64,000 nucleotides of DNA from Chloroflexota bacterium (GTDB lineage Bacteria; Chloroflexota; Ktedonobacteria; Ktedonobacterales; Ktedonobacteraceae), in assembly GCA_902810755.1 (NCBI GenBank), contig CADDYT010000001.1, positions 1 to 64,000 on the forward strand, read 5' to 3'. The translations under genes were made by a program, and so were the position numbers. Positions 61,863-64,000 of the stretch are shown piece by piece (the first letter of the stretch is position 1; each line of letters begins with the position of its first letter). The notes under the pieces are model-generated. The model searched no databases, had not been told where the DNA came from, and worked only from the letters and a program-made list of their open reading frames with translations.

Positions 61863-62811
61863 GCATGCTCACGGAGAGTGGCAAGCCGCCCGACAGGTGC
61901 CAGATGGCGGCAACACGGTCTTTTGCGGTAATCCCGCATCTGGCCAGATAGGTCCCGGTTTCACGTTCAGTAAAGGGGACGAGCGGCATTGAGGAGATCT
62001 GCTGCCCATCGGGCAGGACCTGCTCAATGGGCTCACGTCCGGCCACGACCAGCACGACCTGGATGCTGATGGTAGCTGGCAGCACATGGTGGAGCAGCCA
62101 GCCAGTTATGTCAGCCGCCGAAGGCTCGCACGTGTCGAAGAAGAGGATCACCCGGCGCCCTCGCATTGTCCGCCGCTGGTGGAACGGGGCGTGGGTGGTG
62201 GTTAGCCAGTTGAGGTCGTCGACAAACGCTCGAGTCAGGTCGGCGAGCGGGTCATGCAGAGGCCCGGCCTCCGATTGAGAAGCAGGGCGCTGGTTCCCAA
62301 AAGAGGCGTTCGCCTCGCTGGCCACGGTTTCATACAATCCGCCCAGCACCGATTCATCCATCACCTTCGCTTCGGTCAGAGCTGACACCTCGCGTACAAA
62401 GGCCGCCCGTGCAACTATGTACTCAGGTGGTGGATGGTACGTCGCCTGCCTGTAGCGCGAGAGCGCCTGCTCAAAGGCGGCCAGTGGAGCGCCTGTCAGG
62501 CGCAATTGAAGGGCACAGCATTCCATCAGGTCGATAGGAGTCCCCTCTCGTTCGTCCACCAGGGCAGTCAGACAGGTCTCCTTCACGCCAGGGCGACACG
62601 CCTCGTCTTTCAGACGAGTGAGCAGCGTCGACTTGCCCACGCCGGCAGGGCCCCATACCCAGATCACATGAGCGGTGGGGACCTCGGGCGTGAGGACGTT
62701 CTTGACAAAAAAACGCCGTTCGTTGACCCGGCCAGTAAAGATACTCCCGATCTTTACTGGAGGTCGACCGGCTTGTCTCTCAGGTTGCTTGATGAAAGGC
62801 ATGGTTTCCAC
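61863..62811 (-). pseudogene. N-terminal part of the IS-interrupted STAND-TPR protein
   Basis: About 316 codons belong to the original gene. SIFTGRVNERRFFVKNVLTP precedes Walker A VWGPAGVGKSTLL, and RRVILFFDTCEPS gives the Walker B strand; WHLSGGLPLSVSM is the GLPL motif, after which the IS begins. The reading frame runs a few codons into the IS and stops at 61846. With GTG 62811 as start, removal of the IS and one GCAT joins it in frame to 58673-60432. It follows the DUF488 gene by 21 nt. Confidence 0.88.
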
Positions 62812-62832
62812 CTCGTCTCCAGCTCACGCGCT

Positions 62833-63204
62833 TCAGGAGGCGTGGAGCAGCAGATCGCGCAGCACGACGGCATTGGTATGCTCGGTATCATGTGCGGCAA
62901 ACACCAGCGTCACCGGCCCCTGCTTCGCCAGCTCCCGCAGCCGTGCCAGAGCTACCTGCCCGGGAGGCTTTGCTAACTCGACCTCGTAGCGGCGGCGAAA
63001 CTCCGCAAATTTCTGCGGATCATGCCCATACCAGGTACGCAACTCGTGGCTGGGGGCGATCTCCTTGAGCCAGATATCCACATGCGCCCGCTCTTTGGAC
63101 AACCCGCGCGGCCAGAGTCGCTCCACCAGCACGCGGGTGCCATCGCCTGGTTCCGGCTCATCGTAGACGCGCTTGAGCGCGACCATGAATCCCTGTTGTG
63201 TCAT
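62833..63204 (-). CDS. DUF488 (YeaO-like) protein
   Basis: A 123-residue protein with the complete DUF488 pattern: ALKRVYDEPEPGDGTRVLVE, RLWPRGLSKERAHVDIWLKE, LRTWYGHDPQKFAEFRRRYE and VTLVFAAHDTEHTNAVVLRD. The family is widespread and its function is unknown, though stress links are known for relatives. ATG 63204 has AGGAGG six nt upstream; the frame is open to 63339. It is the first gene of an operon DUF488, STAND-TPR, NnrS downstream of promoter F. Confidence 0.85.
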   Translation of the reverse strand: MTQQGFMVALKRVYDEPEPGDGTRVLVERLWPRGLSKERAHVDIWLKEIAPSHELRTWYGHDPQKFAEFRRRYEVELAKPPGQVALARLRELAKQGPVTLVFAAHDTEHTNAVVLRDLLLHAS

Positions 63205-63570
63205 GTGCTTCCTCCTAAGCTCCGCTGTTGCCTCGCTGCAAGAGACCTTCACGGCAGTTGGCCTATTGGACATGGCAGACCACCTGGGGGCATGCTTGTA
63301 GGGAGCGTCGCAGGCAAGCGGCCGCCTTTGGTAGTTCACAGCACATCGTCATGCAATCTCTTATCTACAAGGTAGTGTAACCCGAGAATTGCGGGGATGG
63401 GCACGAATTCCATCACAAATCAGTCACAAGACGTTCCCGATTGACGAAATGCAAGATACGGTTCCAACGATACCACGGTTTGTGTTAAGCCTCCGTCTCG
63501 CTCAGCCTGTGCCGCTCCGCTGGCATCATGGCTTTCTCTTCCCCCTGTACTCTTCCGGTTCAGGTACTGC
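63205..63570. other. Control region between the response regulator and DUF488 genes
   Basis: A 366-bp gap holding promoter F. The rest shows nothing recognisable. Both neighbouring genes run on the minus strand, the response regulator ending at 63571. Confidence 0.5.
63374..63429 (-). promoter_or_regulatory. Promoter F with direct-repeat box
   Basis: Box units CATCACAA (63411-63418) and AGTCACAA (63422-63429) are 11 bp apart; 31 nt downstream is TACACT (63379-63374). It gives a leader of about 160 nt before the DUF488 gene. The operon would include the STAND-TPR and NnrS genes. Confidence 0.55.
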
Positions 63571-64000
63571 TTACGCCTGCGATGGCGTAGCAAGGATATA
63601 GCCGGCCCCTGGCTCGAAGAGGATGTAGCGGGGGCGAGCAGGGTCGGCTTCCAGTTTGCGCCGCAACCGGTTGATATTCACCTGCAACAGATGATGTTCT
63701 CCCACATATGCGCTCCCCCAGACATGCTCTAAGAGCCGTTTCTGGGGCACAACCCGGCCGGCATTGTGGGCTAAGAAGGCCAGAATACGGTACTCCGTCG
63801 GTGTGAGGACGACCCTTTGGCCAGCCATCGCGACCTGCCGCTGGGCGTAATCAATCGAAAGCGCTCCCAGGGCCATGGGCGATTGCCCGAGAGGTGCCAG
63901 TTCGCCTGTTGTAAACTGTGCTCGCCTAAGCACCGCCCGCACGCGTGCCAGCAGTTCGCTCACGCTGAAAGGCTTGACGAGGTAATCGTCTGCGCCAAGG
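63571..64000 (-). CDS. OmpR/KdpE-family response regulator (partial, cut by window end)
   Basis: Only the last 142 or so residues are present. They start at the end of the receiver domain (GADDYLVKPF, with the conserved Lys-Pro), then a linker, and a complete winged-helix output domain: ALSIDYAQRQVAMAGQRVVL, TPTEYRILAFLAHNAGRVV, QVNINRLRRKLEADPARPRY and FEPGAGYIL. Such regulators bind 11-bp-spaced direct repeats head to tail. The histidine kinase gene would be outside the window. Six matching direct repeats lie in the preceding 16 kb, the nearest 142 bp from the end of this gene. Confidence 0.9.
   Translation of the reverse strand, partial: LGADDYLVKPFSVSELLARVRAVLRRAQFTTGELAPLGQSPMALGALSIDYAQRQVAMAGQRVVLTPTEYRILAFLAHNAGRVVPQKRLLEHVWGSAYVGEHHLLQVNINRLRRKLEADPARPRYILFEPGAGYILATPSQA

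Overview
The window looks like chromosomal DNA of a Ktedonobacteria-type member of the Chloroflexota. This is an inference from gene style: very large one-component regulators with an N-terminal HTH, a STAND/NB-ARC ATPase and C-terminal TPRs, an F420-dependent luciferase-like oxidoreductase, a berberine-bridge-type flavoenzyme, a giant single-chain FtsX-like permease, several small proteins of unknown function, and abundant recombinases and insertion sequences. No ribosomal gene is present to fix the species.

Layout. 0-11.2 kb is accessory metabolism and regulation: an LLM oxidoreductase, a HTH-STAND-TPR regulator, a BBE flavoenzyme, an ABC ATPase that has lost most catalytic residues, a GNAT acetyltransferase, a LOG-like protein, a pentapeptide-repeat membrane protein, and a minus-strand run of three small unknown genes plus a PaaK-like adenylating enzyme. 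11.2-17.5 kb holds an operator cluster, a complete IS5-family element (12438-13296, TA duplication) and a 1000-residue FtsX-like permease. 17.5-31.5 kb is a mobile region: a VapBC-like pair, three paralogous tyrosine recombinases in alternating orientation, a tRNA-Gly(UCC)-like gene with a short D arm, arrays of 22-24 bp periodic repeats before two of the recombinases, a DinG/XPD-type helicase, a fourth recombinase, and long stretches without genes. 31.5-39.2 kb carries another HTH-STAND-TPR protein, an excisionase-like HTH protein, a SNF2-type helicase with a ribbon-helix-helix-like tail, and a truncated Tn3-type transposase containing a 40-bp perfect palindrome.

39.5-64 kb is the most coherent part. 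A minus-strand operon (47412 to 39480) encodes a nitrate-reductase-like molybdoenzyme, a four-cluster ferredoxin subunit, a Rieske protein, a NarI-like membrane protein, a type II NADH dehydrogenase, a DUF2231-Rieske protein (apparently frameshifted) and small proteins. Next to it lie a ComA-like/DsbA-like pair, an Hsp20-NDH-2-SdhB-like operon, a hydrolase, a cupin-redoxin pair, an OsmC protein, and an operon of DUF488, STAND-TPR and NnrS. The STAND gene is cut by a 1426-bp IS; removing the IS and one GCAT copy restores a 902-residue reading frame. The window ends inside an OmpR-family response regulator.

The main discovery candidate is regulatory. Six promoters in this last region carry the same direct repeat, TTGTGATT repeated at exactly 11 bp, placed 30-31 bp (once 41 bp, one helical turn more) before a -10 hexamer and without a visible -35. 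This is the geometry of PhoB/OmpR-type response-regulator sites. Four of the six also have a TCGT-N3-ACGA palindrome just downstream of the -10. Together they would place alternative respiration, stress chaperone, redox and NnrS genes in one local regulon, possibly controlled by the response regulator at the window end.
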